Shown here in pieces: positions 18,548-29,302 of a stretch of DNA of 64,000 bases. Source of the DNA: Prasinococcaceae sp. CCMP 1430 (lineage: Eukaryota > Prasinodermophyta > Palmophyllophyceae > Prasinococcales > Prasinococcaceae). Position 1 is the stretch's first letter. Each line of letters begins with the position of its first letter. The stretch lies in the NCBI GenBank assembly GCA_013416795.1, contig RQSC01000028.1, positions 1,021,005 through 1,085,004 on the forward strand, written 5' to 3'. The notes under the pieces were generated by a model. The model was not told the DNA's origin and ran no database searches. It saw nothing but the letters and a program-made list of their open reading frames with translations. The translations under genes and the position numbers were made by a program.

Positions 18548-21033
18548 TCAGGTTTTGCTGATCCAGTCGCTCTCGCTCACGAGGCTCTTCTCCATGCCGA
18601 CGGCGCTGGCTGGCCTTGAGAGGTGCTTGACCTGCGCCGCAGCAGGCATCTTGGACTGGTTGAGGAAGCGCTTGAGCAGCTCGTCGAGCTGGTCGGGGTC
18701 CTGTTCGCGGTCCTTGCCCAGCTGCTCGAGGTTGCTCAGGCGCTCCAGGTTGCGCTTATGGATCAGGTCGAGGTTGATGCTCTGAGGCGTCTGCGCACCG
18801 CTGGGCAGCTCGTCGCGCTGCGCTCGCGCGTCGACGCTCGCCGCGTCTTTCACGCTGTCGCCCAGAGGGGGCAAGTCGAGCGAACCCAGGCCGAGCGAGC
18901 CGGCTGACGTCCCGCGCGCGTCACCGTCACTCCCCTTGGCGGCCGGAACCTTGGGCGGGAGCGCGCCACCCTTCGTCGCCGCCTTCTTCGGAGGCGTCGT
19001 CGCCCTATTCACGGGGATGAGGGTCGACTCCGCGACCAGCGAGCGGGACGTCATGTTCACGTCGACCTCGCTGGGCTCAGTCGGTAGCGGCGCGAGGTTG
19101 ACAAGGCCGCCCGACTGCAATACTGCACCGTCATGTCCATCTGACGGCAGTGGCCGCTCACTGGCAAGCGCGCGCTCCGCCGGCGCGCGCTCTGGCTCCC
19201 GCGCCTCATGCTCGGGTGCGGCAGCCGCTGCGTCGAACGGAATGGTGTCCCTGAGCCTTTCCGGCAGCATTCGCATCTCGCTGCGCATCTCGGCAGCGGC
19301 CGCCAGCATGTCCTCCCCGTACTTCTCGCGGTGCTCGCGGTCCCGCAGCGCCTCTCGCAGGTTTGCCGCCTCAATCTTGGCGCGCTCTGCGCCCGCCTCG
19401 GCTTCCATTGCTTGGGAACGCAGCACGTTGACCTGCTCCATTTGCTCGGTCATCGCCACACGCATGGCCTCCTGCTGGGCCTGAAACTCGGCCTTGATCT
19501 GTCCCATGATCTCGTCCACGGGGAGGGCAGCCGCCGCTGCCTGCGCGAAGCCCTTGGGATCGCCGGGATCGCGCTCGTCCATTGGCAGTTGGTCGGTCAT
19601 GCCACCTACGCGCATGTCTGGCGCCATGTTGAGCGGCGGTGGCTGCTGCAACGCTGGGTGCGGCTGAAGGGGTGGCGGATCGGCAGCCCGGCCAGGCACC
19701 TCGGGCTCGGGCGGCGGACGGTAGCCAGCCACCGCCGGAATCTCGTCATAGTCGGCGCCCGACGCTTCTGCGACGCGCTGCTGGTATGGCGGCGGTTTAT
19801 GATGCGGCCTGGGCCCATCGGCCTGGAGGCGGTGCCGGTGCAGCCTCTCGTGTTTCCTGCGCCTGGCCTCCTCCTCCTCGCGCAGCTTTTGCTCCAACGC
19901 GTCGCGCTCCGGGTCATGCGTCACGACCGGCGTCGGCTCCTGGCCGAGCTGCAGCTTGGCGTCTCGCTTTTGCCTCTCGCGCTCCTGCTCGCGCTCGAAG
20001 ACCTCGCGCATTTTCTGCTGCTCGCGCCGCAATCGCTCCTCCTCGCGAGCCTCCTCGGCACGCTCCCGCTCCTTCTCTGCCTTTTTCCTGCGGCGCTTCT
20101 CCTCGATCTGGTCCTGGAGGTCGCGTTGGATCTGCTCTGCCCTGCGCGCCTTCGCGTTCCGCTCCTCAGGCGTCAAGTAGCCGTACAGGTCGCGCAGGCC
20201 GTCATTGCGATCGAACTTGCCGACGGCGTTGCCGCCAGGCACCTGCTGCTCGGCCTGTCCCTGCCACTGCGAGTAGTCCTGGCCACCATCAGGCGGGTAT
20301 CCATCCCCGCCGTCGCCGCCGTAGTCCGGGGCGTCAGAGCCCTTCGGGCCCACGGCGCGGTTGTACGCACCAGGCTGGACGTCGGCAGGCATACCATCTA
20401 CCGTGTAGCCAGCCCCCATGTTGTGCGCCTTCTGCAGCGCCTTCAGGTCGTTCAGGTCATTCACCACGTTGCCGCCGTCGTCCTTGAGCGGCGCTCCGCC
20501 ACCACCGCGGCCCCAAGGGTTGTAGTTGGCGGCCTCGCGCGCCTTGCGCTCATCCGCAAGGCGCTCCTGCTTCTTTCGAGCGAGGTCGCGGTCTTTCTTC
20601 TCCTGAATCTGCTGTTGCAGGACGCGCGCGTAGTCGGCCTTCTTGGCGTCCTCGCGGGCCATCGCCGCCTGCGTCACGGGGTCGACCGGCCCACCGCGGC
20701 CGTAGGAGTGGTGCACCAGCGCACCGCGGTAAGCGCCCAAGCTGTTGACGGCGCCACCCGTGCCCGCCCCGGGAGGAGGAGCGTACTGCTGCTGCGGTGG
20801 GGGCTGCTGCTGCATGTGCTGCTGCTGGTGCGTCAGCTGCGGTGGACCCATGCCCACCATCATGCTCGGCTGCGGGAAGCCACCCGGCTGCTGCATCTGC
20901 TGCTGTGCGTGCATCCCTGCCTGCGGTTGGCCGGCCTGCTGCATGTGCGGCGCATAGGCGCCGTACTGCTGCTGCTGCTGCTGCTGCTGAGGCGGCTCCA
21001 CGTGCCGGTACATTTGCTGCTGCATGTCCGGTG

Positions 21034-21074
<41 letters not shown>

Positions 21075-21745
21075 CGCCATCCGCCAACCTGATCCCGCCC
21101 ACCGCCCGGGGCCCACGCGTTGCCCCCACCAGCTCCCCCGCCCAGTGGCGGGGGAGGGAACGCCTCCTCGCCGCCCATGCGCTGCTGCAGGAGCTCACGG
21201 CTGCGCGCGCGCGCGGCGTCGTCCTGCCGCTGCTTTGCAGCCGCGCGGTCCGCAATCTGCCGCTCCAGGTCGATAGCATACTGGCTCTTCTGCTTGGTGC
21301 TCGCGAGCGACCCCTGGCCCTCGCCGCCGCTCCCCAGAAGGCTGGCCACGTGGTCCTCGTGCCCCGGCGCGGCGTTTGGAGGCGGCTGGATGTAAGCAAT
21401 CGCGCCGCCGCCCCCGATGCCACCCCCGCGCCTGGATGACTTCTGCTCGGCCTCAGAGGCCATCTTGTTCCTGAGGAACTCGTTGTACTCCCTCGCTCGC
21501 TCGCTCCGCAGCTGCTGCGCGCGGTTCTCGGCGCGCGCGCCAAAGCCGCTCAGGAAGCCACCTCCGTCCCCCGCGCCCGCGTCCGCGAAACGAAGCTGCG
21601 AGCCTGCCGCCGGCGGCAGCGCTCGCTGCTGCGCCTGCGCCTGCTGGTGCTGTTGGTGCTGCTGGTGCTGCTGGTGCTGCTGCGCGGCGGGCGCGGCGCC
21701 GGCAACCATGCGCTCGCGCACCTTCGCCTCCCACTCGACGTCCAT
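18548..21745 (-). CDS. CSPP1-like centrosome/ciliary coiled-coil protein
   Basis: 1065 residues from the ATG at 21745 (MDVEWEAKVRERM), no introns seen. Pieces typical of CSPP1-like proteins occur in order: SERAREYNEFLRNKMA, QYAIDLERQIADRAAAKQ, YARVLQQQIQEKKDRDLARK and the block NPWGRGGGGAPLKDDGGNVV; later EERNAKARRAEQIQRDLQDQ. Long polyglutamine stretches separate them. The C-terminal third has coiled coil (LRSQAMEAEAGAERAKIEAA) and a less ordered end. CSPP1 localises to spindle poles and the axoneme tip and binds microtubules; a role at basal bodies or flagella is inference. The frame is open upstream into the gap, so a longer N-terminus cannot be excluded. Confidence 0.7.
20940..21690 (-). 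repeat. CAG/CAA and CAG-CAC tracts coding polyglutamine
   Basis: On the + strand these read as GCT/GTT repeats: (CTG)n near 20968-20990, alternating TGTTGC hexamers at about 21044-21075, and TGGTGCTGT repeats at 21650-21685. They code Q and QH runs in the CSPP1-like protein and are likely length-variable. Confidence 0.7.
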
Positions 21746-21911
21746 CGCGGAGGGCCGGTGGGCCCCTGCGCGCGGCCCTCTTGATTCTCGCCGCCGCGTG
21801 TCCGGCCCGCAGGGTGGACTCCGCGGCGGCAGGAGGGGGGTGGGGGGAGGAGGGGCGGTCCGGCCGCGCGGTCCGCTGGATGCGACCCGCCGGCGCCCGC
21901 CGCGAGGGCGC

Positions 21912-22334
21912 NNNNNNNNNNNNNNNNNNNNNNNNNNNNNNNNNNNNNNNNNNNNNNNNNNNNNNNNNNNNNNNNNNNNNNNNNNNNNNNNNNNNNNNNN
22001 NNNNNNNNNNNNNNNNNNNNNNNNNNNNNNNNNNNNNNNNNNNNNNNNNNNNNNNNNNNNNNNNNNNNNNNNNNNNNNNNNNNNNNNNNNNNNNNNNNNN
22101 NNNNNNNNNNNNNNNNNNNNNNNNNNNNNNNNNNNNNNNNNNNNNNNNNNNNNNNNNNNNNNNNNNNNNNNNNNNNNNNNNNNNNNNNNNNNNNNNNNNN
22201 NNNNNNNNNNNNNNNNNNNNNNNNNNNNNNNNNNNNNNNNNNNNNNNNNNNNNNNNNNNNNNNNNNNNNNNNNNNNNNNNNNNNNNNNNNNNNNNNNNNN
22301 NNNNNNNNNNNNNNNNNNNNNNNNNNNNNNNNNN
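21912..22334. other. Assembly gap (423 N)
   Basis: Lies between the 5' ends of two divergent genes. Confidence 0.99.
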
Positions 22335-22862
22335 GGCGCCGGCGGTGGTCCGGGCGGGCGCACGCACCGCAGGGGCCCGGGCAACAGCGGCGGAGGCGAC
22401 GTCGCCTTCTCGCGCACGCGGCGGGGCGCGCTGACGCTCGACGAGGTGCACGTGGCCTATCTGGACGCGGTCGAATCCGCACAGGGCCATCGCGGCGTGG
22501 CGCTCGCGACGGTCATTAACGATGCGGGCTCGCGCGCTGCGGACGAGGGCGGCGCCGATGAGGTGTTCAACACGCCAAGGTGCGCCGTGCGGAGCTCTCC
22601 GGGTTCGCCCAAGGGCAAGAAGAGAAAGGTGCGCCGACCAGAGCGACGCTTGGGCGCGCGGCGTCATGCGCCGTCTTGCGTGCTAACCCGCCACGTCGCT
22701 TTCGCCTAGGTCGAGGTCGAGCTCGAGATGCCGGAGGGATACTGGGAGAAGCTCTCGTCGTTCTGCGAGCAGCACGGAGTCGCGGATCCCGGCAAGGCAG
22801 CGCGCGTCGTTGTCGACTGGGCGAGGGACAGGGACGCTGGGCGAACCTCACAAGAGAGCTAG
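22335..22862 (+). CDS. Unknown protein, 5' end in gap
   Basis: Two exons: gap edge to 22628 and 22710-22862, joined in phase 0 over an 81-nt intron (AAG|GTGCGC...CTAG). The first exon reads DVAFSRTRRGALTLDEVHV and LDAVESAQGHRGVALATVIN, then SPGSPKGKKRK, which looks like a nuclear localisation signal. The second gives VEVELEMPEGYWEKLSSFCE then QHGVADPGKAARVVVDWARD and stops at TAG. I do not recognise a family. The splice signals and the sense-looking second exon argue that it is a real gene. Confidence 0.5.
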
Positions 22863-23203
22863 CTGGTGAGATATCGATTGAGCGAGCAAAGCGCTGGTTT
22901 GCTCGCTTCTCCCCGCTGGCCGCACGTGCAGCGTGCTTAATACCAACGAAGGCGCACACTCGGCCGTTGCCGATCGTGCACGCATCGCGCGTCGGACCGT
23001 CTGCGCGGGCTGCCTCTCTGCCGCAAAGTTTAGGAGATATGCCAGCAGAGACCCAGCGGCGCGCACCGCGCGCACCCACATCCGCGCTTGTCACTTGCGC
23101 GTCGACGACAAAAAAGGGAATTACAAGAGGCCTCTCACGACGGCGCGTGGCGTGCTTGAGTACAGGGTGTGAACAGACAGAGGGTGCTTGCCGGACGTGG
23201 AGC

Positions 23204-24019
23204 TCACCCTCGTAGCCCAATGTAGGCCCATAGGCCCATGCCGCCGCCGCCTCTATCGCCACTGCAGCTGTCGGGGTCGCAGCCCATGCCGTTGAAGTTG
23301 GCGAGCTTGAAAATCACGTCGCGTTCGTTCTCGATGTCGTCGAGGGCATCAGTGGTAGCCTCTGGCACGGTGAGTGCCTCGGCGGCCATCGTCGCGCACG
23401 TGGCGGTGTTGCGCGGTGTGTCACCGTCCTCTTCTGCCGCGACGAACGTGCGCGCGACGCGCAGGCCGCCGTGCAGCGAGCCGCCGAGTGCGCCTGCGCC
23501 AACGCGGCTCATCGCCCAGAGCGCAGCGTGCCGGTCTGGAGCTGCGTCGGTTTCCCGCGGCGCCCTCCCCGCATCGCTCCGCCCGGCGACCGGCACACCC
23601 GCGTGCTGCATGCCGGCGGCCTCGACGCGCCGCCCGGCGTCGACACTCTGCGCGGCAGGCGCCCGGGCGTAGCCCATGCTTGTGCCCCCGCCGCCGCCGC
23701 TGCCGCCTGCGAACGGCGCCCGCCAGCTGCACTCTGCTCGCCGCCGCCGCGTCTGCCGCGCAATGCCGAGCGCAGTGGGTGCGTACGCGACCTTGGTTGC
23801 CAGCCCAAGTGTGGCACCCCCACCGGCGTCGTCGCTCAGCCCCACCACGAAAGGCCTTGCGTCCTGCAGCACATGTGTCTTGTCTTCGCGATCCCAAGGC
23901 ATCACCGACGCAGATCTGCCGAACGGGTCCTTGAAGTCGGCCGGCAGCCACGCCACGTTNCCCTCATCCGCGCGCGCGCGCGAGGCGCCCGGCGGCGGCG
24001 CGCGTTTTCCGCAGCGCAA
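23204..24019 (-). CDS. Unknown protein
   Basis: An open frame of up to 271 residues with one N at 23960. The N-terminal stretch (WLPADFKDPFGRSASVMPWD) and the C-terminal end (DDIENERDVIFKLANFNG then MGCDPDSCSG, glycine run, LWAYIGLRG) have protein-like composition, while the middle is Ala/Arg/Gly-rich and could hide an intron. No family recognised and no clear start. It converges on the unknown gene ending at 22862. Confidence 0.35.
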   Translation of the reverse strand: MRCGKRAPPPGASRARADEXNVAWLPADFKDPFGRSASVMPWDREDKTHVLQDARPFVVGLSDDAGGGATLGLATKVAYAPTALGIARQTRRRRAECSWRAPFAGGSGGGGGTSMGYARAPAAQSVDAGRRVEAAGMQHAGVPVAGRSDAGRAPRETDAAPDRHAALWAMSRVGAGALGGSLHGGLRVARTFVAAEEDGDTPRNTATCATMAAEALTVPEATTDALDDIENERDVIFKLANFNGMGCDPDSCSGDRGGGGMGLWAYIGLRG

Positions 24020-24949
24020 TTTCGTTGCATGCCGTGGGAGGCGACCGGATGCGATGCGATGAATGAATTTTGCGCCCCGCGTGCGCAGCCGCGGCGCGAT
24101 TTCGAGCGCGCGCGCGCCCTCAATGCCCCCGCGGCTGCCCAGTCAGCGCGCGCGCGGCCGCGCGCGTGCTGGCTGCCAGCACGTGCAGTGCGAGGGGCTC
24201 AGTCCGGTCGCGCCCTCGGTGTCTCCCTCTCATCCCTCTCACGACATCCGCAGGGCTGTGCGCATTGTCGACCGCTTCGTGCGCTCCGAGCGAGAGCAGA
24301 AGAGGACTGAGGAATGCGGACCGCCGCGCGGCCGAGGCCGCGCGGGTGCTGAGCTGGCGGCGCGGCGCCGCCCGCACACCAACAGGCAGGAAGCCAGCGA
24401 GCCGGACCAGACCAGGTGTGGCATGCACACTCGAAACCGAGGTACCCGTACCTTGTCCCGTGGTACCAACCAACCAACCAACGACCAAGTTCAACCAACC
24501 AAGTCAACCCCCACGAGTCAGAGTCACTCCTTTGATCCGCCGTAGTGGTAGTATGCAAAGGAGGAGGTGGGGACACCACGTGCGCGGGGGACGCATGCTT
24601 TTTTCGGTCGAAATCAAAATCAGCAAGCGGCAAAGTGCTGCAAGTTGCGGGCGTCCCGCTGGCGGCGAGGGCGCGTGCCACAGCGCGCGTGCGGGCGCGA
24701 GTGCCGTGGGGCGACCTCCCCACCCCCCCACCCCTGCACGCCCTCCCGCCTGCCGGCCCGCCCGCACCCTACTCCCGACCGCCCGAAAACCAAGGGCGGG
24801 GGAAATCTTGGTCCCGCCGCTGCGTTCCGCGTGCGCGCCGGCCGCCACGCGCCAGCTTGAGGGCCGCGACGCACGCAGGCGGGCGCGCGAGCTCGGCGCA
24901 AAGTCGGTGGTAGAGGCGACCTTGACGCCCGGGTGCTCACGCGAGCACC
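24020..24949. other. Intergenic, no gene seen
   Basis: About 930 bp upstream of LSF2. It contains an AC-rich stretch with CCAACCAACCAACCAACGACC (24467-24487) and a nearby AACCAACCAAG copy. No convincing reading frame. Confidence 0.5.
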
Positions 24950-26157
24950 ATGCTCGTGGCGATCGGCACGTGCGTCGCTTCGCGTGCGATGGGCGCGCAC
25001 CACCCTGCGCGCGCGCGGCGCCGCGGGGCGTATGCGTCCGCGCAGGCGCCGCGCAAAACGCCGGGCACGTCCGATGAGTACAACGAGATGATGAAGAAGG
25101 TGCGAAGGACGCACACGCGTCGTGATGGCGTTGATCGGCGTCTCTGCGCTTGGGTCCGCCTGCGTGCGCGCGGCTGACCTGTCCGCGCCGCCTCCCGGGA
25201 TGCGTGCTCGAGCGCGCGACACAGGCGATGGCCAACCCCTACGAGTACCGCCACGAGGATGGCATATACTACACCGTCATGAATCCATCCCTAATCGTCG
25301 GCGGCCAACCGCAGAGCGCGGCTGACGTCGAGATGCTCGCGCGTGAGGAGGGCGTCACGCACGTTATCAATCTGCAGCAGGACAAGGACATCAAGTACTG
25401 GGGCATTGACTACAGCGAGATCTCAGACGCGGCCGCGCGTGAGCGCGTGGCCATCGTTCGACGCCCTGCGGTGGACTTCGATCCAAACTCGCTGCGAAGC
25501 ATGCTGCCGACGGCTGTCGCGAGCATTGATGCGGCCGTATCCAGCGGTGGGCGGGCGTATGTGCACTGCACGGCGGGCCTCGGGCGTGCACCGGGCGTGA
25601 GTATCGCGTATCTGTACTGGTGTCAGAACATGACGCTCGACGGTGCGTCTGCACTCACGAGTGCGGCGCGAGGTTGCACTCCACATGCATGCCCCCCCCC
25701 CCCGCCGCTCCCTGCCACCCTATCTCTCTCGTGTTCGCGCATGTTCGCGCTCGTAGATGCGCTGACACGCCAGACGCCACCAATCATCGCAGAGGCGTAC
25801 GAGTACCTCACGTCGCGCCGCCCCTGCGGCCCCAAGCGCGAGGCCATCCGCGGCGCCACGCACGACTTGCTCCGTGTCGAGGGTGCCGCCTCGGCGCTGG
25901 CGCACGCAAACTTTGAAGAGGCGCCGGCCGACGCCTTCGCTGAGCTCTCAGAGACAGACCGCGCTCTCATTTTGCGGAGGCTCAGGGCATCGCCAGAGGC
26001 TGCAGAGGTGCTGGTGGCGTCCGCGGACATTGAAGCTGCCCGCGCCGACGCGTACCAAGCCTTCGCCGCGGCCGACTCCACGCCCTCGCGCCAGGACGAC
26101 AGTGGCAGGCTGGGCAGCCTGCTAGGCAGGCTCTTCGGCGACAAGCGCGATGTTTGA
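24950..26157 (+). CDS. LSF2: LSF2-type phosphoglucan phosphatase, plastid
   Basis: Exons 24950-25099, 25225-25642 and 25793-26157 (introns 125 and 150 nt, both with GTGCG donors) give 310 residues. The first exon is a basic presequence ending DEYNEMMKK. The body follows plant LSF2 closely: ANPYEYRHEDGIYYT, LIVGGQPQSAADVE, INLQQDKDIKYWGID, RRPAVDFDPNSLRS, the active loop VHCTAGLGRAPGVSIAY and, after the third join, TLD-EAYEYLTSRRPCGPK. LSF2 removes C3-phosphate from starch-like glucans. The last ~100 residues (FEEAPADAFAELSETDR and on to LLGRLFGDKRDV) are not in plant LSF2. There is no carbohydrate-binding module, as in LSF2 and unlike SEX4. Confidence 0.93.
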
Positions 26158-27706
26158 GCGCGAGGCGGCCGAGCCGGCCTCGCGTAAAATTCGAGCGTAT
26201 CTTTGTTCTGGACAGTCCTAGCACTCGGGCTGGCTGGTGCTCCGCCCCAGCCCCAGGGCCGGTCAGGTTGGCATCCGACCGGGTCTATCCTTGCAAGACC
26301 CGCAATATCAACCGCAACCTCGCGCTCAGTCCGTGTTCGACACGGGCGGACCCGGGATCGGCGGCGCGGGCGTCCCCCCCGCCGCGCCGCGCGCCGTCAT
26401 CCACAGAAAAGCCGCGCCTCGGAATTTCGGCGCGGTACCTTCCCGCGATACCTGTGCGGTCGCATATTTCGGAGGTCCTTACGGGCGCGTGTTTCGCGCC
26501 GGCGTTTCCGGAGGCGCCCCGCGGTCGCGCCACACGCGCTCCCCCGATCCGCACCGCGCGTGATGCCGCGCGCACCGGCGACGCGCCCCCTGCGGTCCTG
26601 CGCAATTCATAAATCAAAAGACAAGTCTTACGACTGGAGGGATTCCAATGGAATCCTATTTTTTTTACGAATCAAGGCAGGCGCAGCACGCGGCGGCGGC
26701 GTGCGCGCGCGGCGCGCGCGCGCCGCTCGCGCCGGCGATCCTGAGCGGTGAACGAGGGGAGGGTGCCACTCTGGTTGGGGGGCCTCGCGGCGTCGTCGGG
26801 GCGCTACGCTGCGCTGCCACCGCGGCGGCGGAGAGGGAGGTCGAGGAGACGCAATGGCGTGCGCGATGGGCGCAGCGGCGCGCGCGGCCGCGCGCGCGCC
26901 TGAACTTACACGACCCTGATCCATATGTAAGTCGTCTGCAAAGGATTTATCGCGGGCGCCGCCGTTTCATCCTTTCGGTGTCTGCGGAAGGCCGTCCGAA
27001 TTCTCACACCGCGCTTTTCAGTCGCGTCAAGTCTGTGGTGCCACAGGGAACGGCGGTGTAGAAATGTGCGGAGGCAATAAGATGAAGACGCGTCGCCGGC
27101 CGCCGCGCGCGCGCGCGTGGCGCGCGCGCGGACCGATCGGGGAACGCGCGCGCGACCGTTCGGGGAACCGCGCATTGGAAATCATACACTGTACGCATTC
27201 CAACGTCCACAGACAGGGCATTTTCACACCCTGCAGAGCAGCCACATTCATACGTACTCATCGGACGCGATGGACCTGGAAAAATCGGTTGGAAATCCAC
27301 GCGCACGTGGCCTTCCACCCACGCACCGACCGTCGGCCGGCCCTCGTGCGACGCTCGCGGGCGATCGCGCTCCTGCGTACAACACGCTCCACCGGCTCGA
27401 CGACAGAGCACCGGGCTGCGCGATGCGAGCGAGGCTGGGGCGCGCGCGCGCGGCGCCGTTGTGAGGAGGTTGTTATCGTATCTATCGCATCCCGCAGAGT
27501 TCCTCCTCGACCACCCCACCCCCCAACCAGCTGTCTGTGCACTGCACTGCACGTGCGCGCTGCACACCACGTGCGGGGCGACGCAAGCGGGCGCGGTCCA
27601 CCGGCTACTGATGTGGATCGCTTGGACGGCGTCGCGGCGCGCGGCGCGCGGCGCGCACCCCCCGCACGACTCGCTCGTTGTGCGCGCGCGCCCGCCCGGC
27701 CGCGGC
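26158..27706. other. Intergenic, no gene seen
   Basis: About 1.55 kb. The only notable items are the quasi-palindrome GATTCCAATGGAATCC (26640-26655) beside a T run, and AT-richer DNA at 26910-27060. Open frames here are Arg-rich and unlike proteins. The upstream exon of HCF136, if any, would lie in this stretch. Confidence 0.5.
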
Positions 27707-29091
27707 CGGATGGCGGCGCGGTCGGTCGGGGAACAACGCGTCCAACCAACGCACGGGCTCACCATCACATCAACAGGGTGGCGTCCAGCCACGCCCGCAC
27801 ACCAGCCAGCACACGGCAGGCCGTCGCGTCACGTGCCCGTGACACCGGCGGGGCCCCGCGCCCCTGCCACAGGAACGCCCTGCGCCTGCGCCGCCGCGCC
27901 GCCCGCCCACGCCTTCCTAGGCTTCGGAGAGAAGGAGCCCGCGGCGTGGGAGCGCATCCCGCTGCCCATCGAACCTGAGGTCGTGCTGCTCGACATCGCG
28001 TTCGTGCCAGACGAGCCGAACCGCGGCTATCTGCTCGGCACGCGTCAGACGCTACTCGAGACGGTCGATGGCGGGCGCACCTGGGACAGCATCCCCATCC
28101 CGGGCACCGAGGAGGGCTTCAACTACCGCCTTACCTCGCTGGCTTTCAGTGGCAGCGAGGTGCGTGTGCCTTGAAGGCTGCTTCGGCGCTCGCGCGCGCT
28201 CGCCACTCGCCGGCACCGGACGCGCGCGCGCATGACTGGCCCATCTGACCGCGACCCCCCCCCTCCCCTCCCCCAATCCCTCGCGCGCGTCGGCGCGTTT
28301 GCGCGCGCAATTGCCTTTCTCGCGCTTCTGTGCGCGCGCGTCTGCAGGGCTGGATCATCGGCTCGCCTGCGATCCTGCTCCGCACGACCGACGGCGGCAG
28401 GAACTGGTCGCGCACGCCGCTGAGCGCGCGGCTGCCGGGCAAGCCGATCGTTGTGACCGCGCTGGGCGAGGGCCTGGCGGAGATGACCACCGACGAGGGC
28501 GCCATCTACACTACCTCGGACGCGGGGCTAAACTGGAAGGCGCAGGTGCAGGAGACCGTCGAGGCGACGCTCAACCGCACGGTGTCCTCGGGCATCTCGG
28601 GCGCGTCATACTACACGGGCAGCTTCCAGAATATGGCGCGCAACGCCAAGGGCGAGTACGTCGCCGTGAACCAGCGTGGCAACTTCTTCCTCACGTGGTC
28701 GCCCGGCGACGCCTACTGGACGCCGCGCAACCGCAACTCGGCGCGGCGCATCCAAAACATGGGCTGGACGCCCGACGGCGGTCTGTGGATGACCACGCGC
28801 GGCGGTGGCATCTTCTACAACCAGGGAGGCCTGTCGGAGGAGTTCGAGGAGCGTCGCATCGCCGCGCGCGGCTACGGCCTGCTCGACATCTCTTACGCCG
28901 ACGAGGACACCGCCTACTGCGTGGGCGGCAGCGGGTCGCTCTTCAAGTCCACCGACAAGGGCAACAAGTGGACTCGGGAGAAGACCGAGGGCAAGGTCGG
29001 CGCCAACCTCTACGACGTCAAGTTCGCGCCCGATGGCACGAAGTACGTGCTGGGCAACGCTGCGGTGCTGCTGCGCTCCACGGGCTACTAA
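27707..29091 (+). CDS. HCF136: HCF136/Ycf48 photosystem II assembly factor
   Basis: Exons 27707-28159 and 28348-29091, joined in phase 0 (GAG|GTGCGT...GCAG, 188 nt); 398 residues from the ATG at 27707. HCF136 is a lumenal seven-bladed beta-propeller that helps assemble the D1/D2 reaction centre. Blade repeats with the TxDGGxxW signature are visible: LLETVDGGRTWDSIP, LLRTTDGGRNWSRTP, TTSDAGLNWK and LFKSTDKGNKWTRE. The most conserved block is NRTVSSGISGASYYTG, and RGNFFLTWSPG, ARRIQNMGW and WMTTRGGGIF also match. The N-terminus contains a CACAAAPPAHAF segment fitting lumenal processing after AHA; its start is the best guess since the frame is open to 27461. Confidence 0.92.
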
Positions 29092-29302
29092 GACGCGCGG
29101 GCGAGCGCGAGCGAAGGCTAAGCTAAGGGATCGTGCACCACATGTATCGAAAATAGTATGATCGTTGGCTACGCTGCCTACCCTAGCTCTTTTGCGAAAT
29201 CAGCCGCGCACTATGTGAGCTCCTGTGCGTGCACGCGCGCGCCCGAGCTCCGCACATACCCGCGGCGAAAGACTCTGTGCGCAGGACCGGCGGGGCGAGG
29301 AG

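Noticed and set aside
19208-21439. 743-residue plus-strand open frame opposite the CSPP1-like gene
   Set aside because: It is the antisense shadow of the glutamine- and glutamate-rich coding strand (Leu/Val-rich), without own motifs.
26628-26924. Short minus-strand open frame beside a T run
   Set aside because: Low-complexity Pro/Arg composition and no homologous motif.
27064-27978. Long plus-strand open frame overlapping the 5' part of HCF136
   Set aside because: It is out of frame with the HCF136 propeller sequence and Arg-rich; a composition effect.
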